A stretch of DNA of 64,000 bases, taken from NCBI RefSeq assembly GCF_001653235.2, contig NW_019154044.1, positions 620,001 through 684,000 of the forward strand, read 5' to 3'. Below are positions 1-10,748 of the stretch, in pieces. The stretch's first letter is position 1. Every line of letters begins with the position of its first letter. Position numbers and translations under genes: made by a program. The notes below the pieces were generated by a model, which was not told where the DNA came from, searched no databases, and worked only from the letters and a program-made list of their open reading frames with translations. This stretch comes from Pochonia chlamydosporia 170. Lineage: Eukaryota > Ascomycota > Sordariomycetes > Hypocreales > Clavicipitaceae.

Positions 1-813
1 GACGACTCAGAGACACGCCTGCTTGAAAGTATCATCGATCGCGATGACCGTTGAAAATTAAAATTGGTCCCTGATCGAACTGGGAATAGAGTTGGGTGCC
101 AGCTAATGACGGATGTCGAATGACATCTTGTAACGCTATTGATACGGCCAATGTGTGATGCCCCTCAGCCTCATTGATGCCACGCTGATGAACCATCCTC
201 ATTTGTCAGACCAGCCAATCTTCTGCCTGGAATACAAACTGTGGCCTTGCTCGAATACACACTCTGATCATTTTTGTGCAGTGAAAGCCAAGGTGGGCAC
301 GGCAGATTCCCCAACTTCAGCAAGGAACCAGGGACGGCAAATAACCCGTTGATCATGAGCGCCACACTGGACTGACGGGCCGGGGGCTGTATTAGGGCGG
401 TGGAAAGGCTGCCCAGGTATGCGTGGTAACTGGCTGCTGTATCGTTAGCTCAGTCGAAACAGACGTGGCGTACTCGTTAGCCCTGGGCTGCATGAGCTGG
501 AAGTCACGAAGTAACCTTCCGTCAGGAGCTTGTTCCGTCGTCTTTTCGAGCGTGAACGGTCTCAGGGATGGAGTTCGGGACTTCAGGACGATCGGGACAG
601 ATATATATGGAGTGGTGGATACGGGGCGGTTGTTTCGTAGTTTCTTTACTAGCGAGCTTTAATCTTTCGTGCAAGTTCAAGTTCCGATAAGTCAGATACG
701 TCTGATATATCATCCGATGTTAGTGTATCCACTGGAGCTATTTTGCTTTAACCGGTCTCCCTCTTAGCTTGTGGCATTTACATGTTGATCGCGTCTCCGG
801 ACGGGGTGTCAAT
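1..813. other. Intergenic stretch, no gene recognised
   Basis: Only short reading frames without family motifs or convincing splice partners are seen on either strand. The right end is the presumed promoter and 5' leader of the receptor gene that begins at 814. A CTCTTAG acceptor-like site near 767 leaves open a small upstream exon. Confidence 0.5.
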
Positions 814-1945
814 ATGGTCCAAGTGAGAGGTGAGGGCGTCCAACTCCTCTGGGTGACGATATCGTTGCTGGCGCTGTCTACGCTGGTTGTTGTTACTCGT
901 CTTGGAGTGCGGAAATGGAGGAAGAGACTCGGCATGGATGACTGGCTGATGTGTTTGGGGCTGGTATGTGAGGTCCTATCTTGAGTTGTTTAGTGTTGAC
1001 AATTGTAGCTTCTATATGCGGTGACAGCATCTCTGGTTATTGTGTGCTGTTTTTATGGCGCGGGCCAGTACTCAAAGGACTTGACGGAGACTGATATTCA
1101 CCGTGGAATCAAGGTAGTGCTGTCTCCAATAACGAGTAATAGAGCTCTTGTTTAACACGGTTGCAGATCTACTACATCGCCGAATTCATCTACGCCGCGT
1201 CCATTGTCCCCATCAAGACAAGCATATGCGTAGCTCTTCTTCACATCGTCTACGCATATCGCTGGTGTGCCCTCGCCGTATGGGGTGTCATGATCACAGT
1301 GGCATTCACATCTATCGTGTTCATCATCGCCATCGCCAACCTATGCCACCCGATTACAGCTCTCTGGGGCGAAACAAAGGGTGTTTGTCATCCACAGTTA
1401 AACAGCAGCATTAGCTTCTACTTCTCTGCTGTTTCAATCGCGTCCGACTTTACGCTGGCTACGCTGCCTGGCGTTTTATTATGGAACATGCAGATGAAGC
1501 GACGGGTTAAATTCTTTGTCGCCATTATGCTTAGTCTTGGCGCCTTGTTAGTCACTCGCATTCTCTCGAGTTTTCCTTTACTTACACCAGTTTTAGCGCT
1601 AGTTGTGCGACCATTATTCGATTACGCCTGCTTACTCTTTACGATAACCCAGCCGAGTTCATGTATAGTGCTGGCGCGATCGGCCTGTGGTCCATGGTCG
1701 AGGAAGGCATTGGTATCATTGCCGGCTCGATGCCAGCGTTGCGGCCGCTGCTCGATCTACCGGTGTTTCGGCGTGGTTCTACAAATGGAAGCGACTCGCA
1801 GCAGGCTTGTATTCATGGCAAGTCTTATATGCCGGGGATTAGTAACCAAGGTAGCGGCAAACTGGTCCAAGTACATTCCCATAGTGCGGATGTTACAATG
1901 TGTAGCTCGGTGGGGGATGGCAGTTCACGGGATGATGTAACTTGA
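814..1945 (+). CDS. Pth11-like integral membrane protein (fungal rhodopsin-domain family)
   Basis: This is a seven-TM protein of the fungal Pth11-like receptor family, expected in the plasma membrane and linked in relatives to surface sensing. Four exons (814-963, 1009-1113, 1167-1546, 1597-1945) with GT-AG introns join into 327 aa. TM1 is followed by a charged loop ending LGMDDWLMCLG, a family hallmark. Further hallmarks are IYYIAEFIYA in TM3, the SFYFSAVSIASDF stretch in TM5, and FASCATIIRL then EFMYSAGAIGLWSMVEEG around TM6-TM7. The third intron is needed to restore ASCATIIR, which supports the splice model. The ATG at 814 is the first in frame; a short upstream exon is possible. The C-terminal tail after TM7 is short and lacks the long cytoplasmic tail of many relatives. 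No CFEM domain is present. The ligand is unknown. Confidence 0.8.
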
Positions 1946-2480
1946 TGAGACGATGTACGTGTACGATTATTGCAGCGAGTCTTGATTATTCTCTTATGTG
2001 TGTATGGATTTTGGTGCGCTATGGAGGGTGCTGTTTCGAGAAGATGGACTGGAAATGGCGTTGTATATTATAAGAACAATAAGGTCTTACCATTTTCTTG
2101 CCTTCAGGTGACATCTCATCTTTTTGTTAACGTCTTCGATTACCAAGACATATGACGGTGTCATTCTTGGGTGAGAGCCCAGTTGCAAGCTGGGAGGAAG
2201 CCAAGAGTCTTTATCGGGCATGTGGCACTTGAAGAGGTAGTAAATATAAAATCTGTACTCGTACGCATCTGGAAACTAAATATTTGTAAGTAAATTGTAC
2301 CGAAAAATACGATCGCCCTTGCAAGAAGTACATGACCAAAGACATGGAGAAATCGACTTACACCAGATATCTCGGTGGGGCAGAATCTCCAACTTCACCA
2401 GATATCCATCTCAAAACCCCACCAAGCTTCATCCTCCATCAACACCAAACTCTCCTCCAGCATCTCCAACGACCAACACC
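1946..2480. other. Intergenic stretch between receptor and fta4
   Basis: Contains the 3' end of the receptor transcript and the promoter of the fta4-like gene, both on the plus strand. Just before 2481 the DNA is rich in CA and CCA, typical of a fungal 5' leader. No other gene is seen. Confidence 0.5.
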
Positions 2481-3294
2481 ATGACGGCCCCCGCGCCGAC
2501 CATCCCCTCCCTCAAAGAAGCCTTCATCACCGCCCAAACAAACATCCTCTCCCAGCCGCTCGCCCCCTCACGAATCTGGCGCCGCAACAACAACGCGTCC
2601 AGCAATCCCATTCCCACGCGCGTTCTCGACGACGCACTTTTCAACCTCAACCAGACGATCCAACTACACTACCGCCGCGTGTACCCCCCGCAAGCGACGT
2701 ACAATGTCGCCGAACAGATTAGCAATTCCTACTCGCGGGATGCGGAAGAACGAGTCAGCAAACTGAAGGAGTCGGAGAGCACGATAGGCCGAGAGCTAGA
2801 CCTTGGTACGGTGCTTGTATTTAGACGACTATATGGTCTATGCTAATGTGAGGGTAGCTGCGGATGATGCGATTGAGGAACTACCTGCGTCGTGGCCGAT
2901 TGACGCCGATCTTGACAAATATCCCGAGGCAGCGGAACAATATGAAGCTATCGTGCTGCGATTGACGCAATTGAGTGAAGAGCGCAAACAGATTAGACTT
3001 CGTGTGGAACAGCTGCGCCGCATGAGAGATGCTGTCCAGCCGCTGGCTGCGACTGACGAGACGAGTATCCAGGATAATTTGGTTACACGAGATGGGCCAG
3101 TGGAAAAGGAACTGGAGCGGATGAGAATCTTGCTGGCACGAGTGACGAGTCGCGTGGCTAATCTGCCTGATGAACCTCGGAACAATCGCCCACAAGCTGC
3201 GGCTTCATCAACGGTGGATCTCGAGGGAGTGACTACGTCGAGAAAGAGGAACATTGACAGCTTTCTGGCGGACCCTCGCGTTTTCCCGTCTTGA
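2481..3294 (+). CDS. fta4: Kinetochore protein Fta4 homologue (Sim4/CCAN subunit)
   Basis: The protein resembles the Fta4 family of the Sim4/COMA-type inner kinetochore complex, which binds CENP-A chromatin and helps attach chromosomes to spindle microtubules. Two exons (2481-2805, 2858-3294) separated by a 52-nt intron give 253 aa. The N-terminus has a family-like block around TIPSLKEAFITAQ and LSQPLAPSRIWR, then VLDDALFNLNQ and YPPQATYNVAEQI. The second exon carries a predicted coiled coil (about residues 140-175, rich in E, R, L and Q) ending in RLRVEQLRRMRD-like sequence, then a polar tail with a basic SRKRN patch. The intron is phase 1 and its removal restores LAADDAIEELP. The start is the only ATG consistent with the conserved block. 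The gene is convergent with the hydrolase at 3381. The assignment rests on remembered family features; these proteins diverge fast. Confidence 0.72.
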
Positions 3295-3380
3295 ATACGA
3301 AACTCGTGCAACAAAGTTTGCAATTGTATTTCTTACACGAGATGTTGGGCTTTGTAGCTATCGATCCATCGAGCCCGACA

Positions 3381-4589
3381 CTATGCGCCTGTTCCTATCC
3401 TTCTGAAAACACGCTCGGGGATTCCCCATTGTAAGTTCCACGTTGTGTTGTGGTCGGCCCCTTTGACGACAGTGCTCGAGAAGTCGATTGGGCTGTCATC
3501 ACCTTCACTCACACTCTTCCAGCATTGGCTAAACCACTCTGGCCCCTTGGAACCAGCATCGCCGATCATGTAATCGGTCTCGCCAAGAAAGACCTCGACG
3601 ACAAGACGCATGCCTCGAGAACGCAGTGGCTCAGCCAGCCTTGGCACCAAGTTGTCGTAATCTCCCCAGTCTGCCCAGCCTGAATCGGATTCTGTGCGCT
3701 TCATTAGAAGAACGGCGTCTTGAGAGAGGCCATGGACAGCTTCGCGATACACGAATTTGATCATTCGGGGCTGCAGGGCATCCTCGAAGAGTATTTGCCT
3801 GTCCACTTCTGAACGATCCGCCTGGCCCGATGACGACTTAACTCCTAGAAATCCAAGAATGACATCAGACAAGCCGAAGCTTGTAGACATCACAGGAGCG
3901 GACACAGTAGTGACCACAGATGCCAACTTGTCCATCTGCTCTATCATTACCCTGGGGAGAGACTGAGTGATGGACATGGCCAAAGCGCCGGATTGGGAGG
4001 GGTGTATCCATGGCGCGCCAATGGCAATATATGGCCGCTCTGGGTGCAAAATCTCAGGGTGATGCAGAATTAGATCAAGCGCATAGACCGTACCGCCGCT
4101 TTGTGTTCCGATAGAAACATGGCGGATGTTCAGATGCTTTAACAAAGCTAATACAGCATCTTTGCAAGACAGTCAATATCATAATCCACCATTTCATCTA
4201 TGTATGTGCAGTGACTGACCACGCCAAAAGACAATCCTTCCCTCAGGTTCAACATCAGTGGTTTTCCCAAACCCTGGTCTATCGGGACTGATGATTCGGA
4301 CCCTGTGCTGCTGGGCGAGTTTATCCAGAGCAACCCGAGTCATCCGGGAACCGAGTAATGGCGCGAAGAAGAGGAAGACATTGTCGAGCTCAGGGCGTTC
4401 CGGGTTACTGTAGCCGTAGTCTGCGTACGTTACCCGTAATGGTTGGCTCCGGCCTTGCGCCTCATCTGCAGGAAGCTCAAAGATGCGACTGAACCGCGTG
4501 TCCTCTAGAAACTCATCCAAAGCAGCTTCACTGAGGTCGATATCCGGGGTGGTAGTATCAGCCATTGATGAAGTAATGTCCGTAGACAC
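3381..4589 (-). CDS. Alpha/beta hydrolase superfamily protein
   Basis: This is a predicted soluble alpha/beta-hydrolase fold protein of 378 aa from two exons (4589-4220 and 4147-3381) with a 72-nt intron. After a low-complexity acidic N-terminus come FFAPLLGSR (oxyanion region), ISPDRPGFGKT (typical strand-loop of the fold), and then IGTQSGGTVYAL, which holds the nucleophile elbow with Ser at about residue 140. Near the C-terminus GADHNTTW supplies the likely catalytic His. The acid is probably the Asp in the GETDYMIGD segment. The substrate cannot be told. Relatives include epoxide hydrolase-like and esterase-like fungal proteins. Met1 is at 4589; an alternative Met lies eight codons downstream. 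The gene is convergent with fta4 and 86 nt separate the stops. Confidence 0.75.
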
Positions 4590-5070
4590 AACGGATGAAC
4601 AAGCAACGGATGCGAATGCGGTCGGCGTTACTGAATTAGGTATTGTAACCGGAGCTCATGGGGTGGTAACTTGGACCATGCAACAAGTCTTGCTTCACCA
4701 GTTGCACGCAAAACACCAGCCGACGGATAATCTGTGTTATGCCAGATATAAGATACAGGCAACATAGCGTTGGGTGTGGCCAAGGAGGCTAATGGCTATG
4801 TCGTAATCGTGTGCGTGGTATCTTGGGTGCCACGCATCTGCCACGACGACGACACGGGCATGGCATGATGGTTTCCACCAACGATGACACCAACTACCGT
4901 TGAAGTCAGTCTCAAAGCGACTGATTCCCAACTCGCCAAGTGACAAAGTTCCATGCAGACATGCCCGCAAGGGCCATCAATCAACAGACAGGGCTCCCTT
5001 CAAGGGCTGAGTTTGGCCAATCATGGCGTCAGCGAAGCGAATCTCCAGCACTAGGCGTTCGCCAGGGTGG

Positions 5071-5098
5071 TGGCTCCATGGTCCTGGCTCCATGGTCC
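5071..5098. repeat. 14-bp exact tandem duplication
   Basis: TGGCTCCATGGTCC occurs twice head to tail (5071-5084 and 5085-5098). A second 13-bp direct repeat GACTTCAATGTTG lies at 5598-5610 and 5612-5624. A (CAATCCAAYT)-like triplication lies near 5769-5795. All are in the intergenic region and most likely reflect replication slippage. Confidence 0.8.
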
Positions 5099-6696
5099 CA
5101 TAGTAAAACGCCGCTTGAGATTTTGATCATTTGGTTCAATGTCTGGCTGACGATAAACTGGGATGCCCTGTGGCAGGACCGCCAGTGAGAGATGAGGCTC
5201 CGCAGCCAGGGTATCGTATTCCAGAACGCTGCAACGTGTATGGACGAAATCGACAGCATCAAGGGAAACGGACTTGTGACGGCGACGGCTGAGGTGCAGT
5301 TTCATCTCGGATTTGGTCGTTTTGTGAAGCCAAATTGGGACTGAAACAGCAAAGAAAAATAAAAATAAAAAGTCATCAGACATCAAAAGGCATGTTGAAG
5401 ACTAATTTACCACAGGCCAGAGGCGAAGCAGGAAGGAGCAAGGGACGTGCAGTCAACAACAAAGGGAAAGTGCTCGCTCCCGAAGAGGAAACCGCGATGC
5501 TGGCATTGATCTGAAAGTCCAGTCTGGTACCTGCCGGGCACAACAATAACCCAGGGTACAGATTTTACCGGACTGGAATGGACTGAGCCAAAATTTCGAC
5601 TTCAATGTTGGGACTTCAATGTTGCATTGATGCGTGCGCTTTTTTTGTTTTCTTCATCCCGTCAATACATCTCCAGTAACAATGCCACCTAGCCATTCAC
5701 CAGCTGGTGATATCAATCACAACAATAAGCAAATCCTTGCGCCAAAGCTGAATATTTTCTCGCCCACTCAATCCAACTCAATCCAATTCAATCCGCCAGC
5801 TATTCGCGCCAAAATCCACCTCGAGACCCACGCCAAGATTCCGGTACCTGGCATGATCCGCATCTTTGCAACAATACTATCTACTTCATGCCCTCGCCCT
5901 CGGAATATCCCAGCCCTGTCAATCCTGTCCATCTCCGTTCGCGCGCGTTTCCGGTTCAAGAAATTCATTCGATGTGCTGGTCCGAGTCCGAGTGCGAGAA
6001 GCTCATTGTGTCTACCAACGCCTCTTGTCCAATGACGCTGCCAAGGGAAGCGTCACCCATCTCATCCTTTGATGTGTTGCTCGTCATGATATTCTGCTTA
6101 CGCTTACGCAGAATGGAGTCTGGTGTTTGATCTCGTCTGTTGGCGGTTCCAATCACGGCTGCATGTGCGCGTCCCCGCAAGATGGACTCTTTCCTTCTCT
6201 GGGGGCTTCATTCGAGCTAAACGGGGCCAAGACACCACCTTTGATGACCAGACACATCGGAAACTCGCCAGCGCGGAACTTGGCGCCGTTTCTATCGTCA
6301 TGGCTCTGCCACCCACCCTGACCTCGCTTGTTTTCAACGCTATGTGGCCGGTGGGCCATCAGCGCAAAAGCCATCTTCAGCCAAATTTGCCCCAGACGCC
6401 AGCATGACACAGACAAAACGAATTTACCGACTACAGTACAGAGTAAAGAGTACCTACCTGTGAGCCATCCATAACCGTGCTGGATTTTGTCTGTGAGAAA
6501 TAATGTCGTTTGCTCTGATTTTGACCATGGCGTCAACCTCTGCTTAGAAGACGAGAAGTGATGTCTCATTCCCTCAATACTTCTGACGCGTGTTTGCTGT
6601 ATTCTGATGTCCGGCATGAGTTGATCTGAGATCCCAACCTCGGCTTCCAATCGTTCATCGCGGGAAGTCTTGTTGGTCTCCCTTGCTTTGGTCACT

Positions 6697-6703
6697 TATA
6701 AAA
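6697..6703 (+). promoter_or_regulatory. TATA box of the carotenoid oxygenase gene
   Basis: TATAAAA lies 152 nt before the ATG at 6855, within CACTTATAAAACC. The downstream leader is rich in CCACC and AT. The position fits a transcription start near 6730. A strong TATA suits a regulated gene; light control is common for fungal carotenoid genes but is not shown by the sequence. Confidence 0.5.
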
Positions 6704-6854
6704 CCAAGAGGGCCGCCACCACACTTTTCAACCTGCCACCACTTCACTTATAACTGGCGAAACTCTTGGTACGCTTGAAACGACAATACTCAAGTTGTGA
6801 TAACACATAATACTCGACCTTAATTAAATTCTATTGATTCGCTACTGTCTGGCC

Positions 6855-8667
6855 ATGGCACTATCAAGTGGTGGTGCTGGTGTCATCCACCGCACGGCCA
6901 AAGACGAGGCCGGAGACACAGAACAAGCGTCCAAGAACTACGACGATGCAAGATGGATGTCGTGGCCGAACGAAGGAGCCGTACGTTCAAGTCCTTGGAG
7001 AATGGACGAGTTCCCTTCGTAACTTTGTACACATTTGTGCTGACTTTGTTCAGTTTGATGCGCTAGAGGAACAATATGACTCTGTGCATCTTCAGACCAA
7101 GGGCTCCATACCATCCTGGGCTGCTGGCTCCCTCTTTAGAACCGGACCTGGGCATTCCATGGTGGAAAATACCTCCAGAGGCACCCATCATGTATCACAT
7201 TGGTTTGATGGGTTTGCCGTCACCCACCGATTCGATATAGTGCCACCAGATAGCCCTGGCCAGGGCTGTTCAGTAGTATATTCTTCCCGAGGACAGTCCG
7301 ATCGATATATCGCCAAGGTGAAGGAGCATGGGTGGCGTACCGGTATCTCCTTTGGTCAGAAAAGCGACCCATGTGTTGGCATATTCGCCAAGTTTATGAG
7401 CCTTTTTCTCCCACAGGAGATCAACAACAATGTCGTTGTAATACCAAACATGCCTGGGCTGAATACCAAACCGACACAGCAGACTGGGCATCGGGCAGAA
7501 GTCGACAACGTCTATATCAGTACAGATAACTCTAGGTTACAGAAAATCGACCCCGAGACGTTGGAACCATTGGGGCCGGCTAGTCAGCAGGAGTTGCATC
7601 CGGCTTTGAAAGGCCCGCTCTCTTGTGCACATGTTCAAAGGGATCCAGTTACCGGAGATTTGTTCAACTTCAATGTAACCATGGGTAGATATGCATCATA
7701 TCGCATATTTCGAGTAAATGCCAAGTCGGGGACCACCGATATTCTAGCTACCATCTCAGAACAAGAGCTCCCAGCAGCCTACATTCACAGCTTCTTCCTA
7801 ACAGAGAACTACGTAGTACTCTGCGTACCATCAACACATCTCGGTTGGAACGGTGCCAAAATTCTGTGGGAGCGCAACATACTTGATGCCATCAAACCAT
7901 TCGACAAAACCACATTATGCAAGTGGCTGGTAGTTGACAGGCGACACGGCAGGGGCGTCGTGGCCAGATTTTCGACCCCGGCAGCCTTCTTCTTCCATTC
8001 CGTCAATGCCTTTGAACAAAAGTCGAAGGATGAAGCAGGAGAAGAAATCACAGACATCTGCCTGGATCACGTGGAGTACTTAAACTCGGATGTTATGCAC
8101 ATTCTCTACTACGATATTCTCATGGGCAAAAACGAAGCAGCCATTCTTGACATGCAAAAGACTGGGAAACAAAAGGCGTCACAACCAAAACTTGTTAGGT
8201 ACAAGTTTACGCTGCCTGCTCATTCACAAACAAAGAAGGGTGACTACTCCCTCACTGCGGAACAAGCCTTCGCCATCCCCAGCCCACATGCCGGGGAGTT
8301 GCCTACCATCAACCCTTCTCGAGCCGGTCAGAGACACAAATATGTCTACAGCATCTGCAATCGTGGAATAGGATTCTGGATGGACGCCATAGTCAAGACG
8401 GATGTTGAGACGCGGGAGGCACTAATTTGGAGCGGTCCGGTTGGACATACGCCCGGCGAGCCAATTTTTGTGCCACGACCGGGTGGTACGGATGAGGATG
8501 ACGGTGTAATTCTCACCGTTGTGCTGGACAGTAGTTCGCGGACATCGTATTTTCTGTGCTTGGATGCCAAGACCTTGCAGGAATTGGGCAGAGCCGAAGC
8601 TGATTTCACGATTCCTCTTGCTCTTCATGGGGCACATGTCACACTTGGTCAGAAGCCTATGCTGTAA
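6855..8667 (+). CDS. Carotenoid cleavage oxygenase (RPE65/CCD family, CarT/CAO-2-like)
   Basis: The enzyme belongs to the iron(II)-dependent carotenoid cleavage dioxygenases, which split a carotenoid or apocarotenoid double bond to aldehydes. Two exons (6855-6980, 7054-8667) give 579 aa. The 73-nt intron joins NEGA to FDALEEQ. Family marks are PSWAAGSLFRTGPG and HWFDGFAVTHRF near the N-terminus. The four iron-binding His sit in SCAHV (about H235), YIHSFFLTENY (H287), FFFHSVNAFEQ (H357) and PLALHG (H567). All four are present, so the enzyme should be active. In fungi the closest known types are CarX (retinal-forming) and CarT/CAO-2 (torulene-cleaving, giving apocarotenoic precursors of neurosporaxanthin). 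The motif style favours the second, but I cannot separate them without alignment. No phytoene synthase or desaturase gene is near. No TM segment is obvious. Confidence 0.85.
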
Positions 8668-10271
8668 TTTGGCGAAACTCTATGTGGGTGGAAAGGATAC
8701 CTGGTTTAATGAGATTGGGGCTTTTACTAGCTCAAGTACATAGTTTGGATAATTTGCAAATACCAGCAGTTGTATTGTGTTCCAGCCCACTTTCTTTGTC
8801 TGCTCCGGTGTCAAACCCTGGAGATGTAGCTTGCTTCTCGGCGTGGAGAAGAAGAGCCTATACCATATCGGCAATACTTACAGGCTATTTCTAGTGTCGC
8901 AGGGGTGTATTGGCGTTGGGGATGAAGCTTCTAGCAAAGAAAAGTAAACAAAGTCGCGTATGATAGAGTCGTGAAGCACGTTGCTTCCTCGGGAATCGAA
9001 TGGTTATTTCGTCTCTGAATAAGATATGGCAATAACTGTAAAGTATATTAGAGACGAGGCGTAAGATCGAATACGATCGTTCAAATCGTTCAACAAGACC
9101 CAGCCGGCGACGAGTGCCCCAGCGAAGCGGCAAACAACACCACAGATAAGGACTTACAGAACTCTTGCGTTGTGGATTTAGTATCCTTATCGGTCGGATG
9201 GATCGAGCGGATAGAATGGAGGTAGAGGATATAATTACCTCCGGTGTAATTCAGTCCTAGTTTCTAGCATTGCTACCGTGAGGAGTTTTCCCAGCGACAC
9301 TGTTCTTATATAAGCTACACCAGGATACTCATCAGAAACGGGTAGATGGATGGACCCGAGACTTGATAAAGTTCTACGAATCTTAATCCGTCCTAGGTGG
9401 CCAAACTTTGATACCTACGGCGCAAATATCATTATCACGAGAAAGAGCGAAATGCAATCTTACGTCTCCCAATTGAACCATAACTTGACAATTGCGAGCC
9501 GACTTATGAACAGGTTGGCGGATAGTCTTGAAACTGAAGTTTTATTTGGCAGTTAGGTACTAGTCGTGACGGGGCGAAATGCTTGGTTACACTTTTCTCT
9601 CTACTGCAGTGCTTGGATCTACGGAATGGTATCGTATAGGCCTAGAATAGAAACGGTGAACTGACGCAAATGCGAACGGACTTCATTCATTCCCCGGTAT
9701 TATTCTTGAGAAAGGCCGGTCTCAAAGCGTATGATGAGGTGTCTACCGAACTGAATCGACTGCGCTGGGGAGGACGGGCTGGACCTTCATTCAATCTTTC
9801 GTGGATATTACTTCGTCCGGACATCAGCACAATCGAAGTACTTAGGTACCTAGCATACGACGGGTAATCCGGTAGCTATTTTACAAATAGCTCTGGCCAT
9901 ATGAGTCGCATAGCTGCCAACTATCTTGAGCATGGCATTGGCTGGTCATATCCCCATGAAGAGTAAGCTTGGTATGGAGACGCACCACGGCGTCAATGGC
10001 GGAGACCAGTCCCTGCATGCTGCCACGCAATATATCAATCTGGATACTTATGTTGGATTAGGTTATAATTAGCCGTTTGAGACCGATTCCGGTTACCCAA
10101 GCCACTGTCGCAATAAATCGGAACACCTGCGTTACGCCTCTCAAGCTATTTCCAACGTGCATGGTCCTGATATCTTGTCCGAATGTTACAACGCTCTTCT
10201 TCATCGATCCAGTAGCAGGACAGTTTCCTACGCATTTTGTCTCACCTCTTTAGTATCTACAACTTCCAACC
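8668..10271. other. Gene-poor AT-richer island with probable repeat remnant
   Basis: 1.6 kb between the oxygenase and a small NTF2-like gene. Reading frames are short. The first part holds the oxygenase 3' region, then a TGTCGC...GCGACA bounded segment (8895-9299) that looks like a solo LTR. The remainder has no recognised content. Confidence 0.5.
8895..9299. mobile_element. Possible solo LTR of a retrotransposon
   Basis: A 405-bp segment starts TGTCGCAGGG and ends CCCAGCGACA, so its ends are an imperfect inverted repeat beginning TG and ending CA, the usual LTR form. It sits alone in intergenic DNA next to a gene-poor stretch. The flanking five bases (TCTAG and CTGTT) do not form a target-site duplication, so the element may be old, recombined or not an LTR. 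No primer binding site, gag or pol sequence is found beside it. Confidence 0.35.
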
Positions 10272-10748
10272 ATGCATGAAGGAATCGCACAAATGCACGT
10301 CCACAATGGCACTCCGATCTCCTCAACGCCCTCGCCAGGCCTACGCTTCCTGAAAGCCTACACAGCAGCCATCGACTCAACGTCAGAAAATCCAAGCTCT
10401 TCATTATCAAAGTTTCTGACCCCAGAGTCCAAGTTCATCTACAACGGACAACCTGCCATATCGGCTGGGCGACTACTTGTCATGTTGCAAGTGCGCAACT
10501 CCAAACTATCCAAGTATATTCATCATGTCAATAAATCGTGGGAACTTGTTACGGATTCAGATGACGGCGCCAAGTCGACGACAGTTATGTATGAGTCGAC
10601 GGTTGAGTTGGCGTTTAAAGGGGATGAAGGGAATGTGATTCGGGTTCCGCAGTTTACGATATTAGAGCTGCAGTATTGTGAAGTTGATAATTTGCTCAAG
10701 GTGGTGGAGTCGAGAGTCTATACGGATCGCTCGTCTGTTCGTGGGTAG
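10272..10748 (+). CDS. Small NTF2/SnoaL-like fold protein, function unknown
   Basis: A 158-aa single-exon frame. The pattern fits the NTF2-like/SnoaL-like cone fold: an N-terminal helix (LRFLKAYTAAID), then FLTPESKFIYNGQP, a helix with VMLQVRNSKLSKY, then alternating beta strands (TTVMYESTVELAF, VIRVPQFTILEL) and a final strand LLKVVESRVY. Such folds bind small ligands or catalyse small rearrangements in secondary metabolism, or serve as nuclear transport factors. Nothing here assigns a substrate. It has no signal peptide. The ATG at 10272 follows a CA-rich leader (CCAACCATGC). Its neighbours are a repeat-like island and a permease, giving no pathway clue. The fold call is by pattern only. 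Confidence 0.55.
   Translation: MHEGIAQMHVHNGTPISSTPSPGLRFLKAYTAAIDSTSENPSSSLSKFLTPESKFIYNGQPAISAGRLLVMLQVRNSKLSKYIHHVNKSWELVTDSDDGAKSTTVMYESTVELAFKGDEGNVIRVPQFTILELQYCEVDNLLKVVESRVYTDRSSVRG

Larger units (their letters stand above)
4590..6854. other. Long intergenic region with short tandem duplications
   Basis: About 2.3 kb without a recognisable gene. It separates the leftward hydrolase from the rightward carotenoid oxygenase, so it holds two divergent promoters. Several open frames up to 180 codons exist here, but none has family motifs or a signal of coding constraint that I can see. It contains short exact tandem duplications (near 5071, 5598 and 5769) and a TATA box at 6697. Confidence 0.5.

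Noticed and set aside
442..520. tRNA A-box-like sequence (TTAGCTCAGTCG)
   Set aside because: No matching B box or cloverleaf arms within the proper distance.
6153..6695. 180-codon minus-strand open frame upstream of the carotenoid oxygenase
   Set aside because: No motif, odd composition, and it overlaps the presumed promoter of the neighbouring gene.
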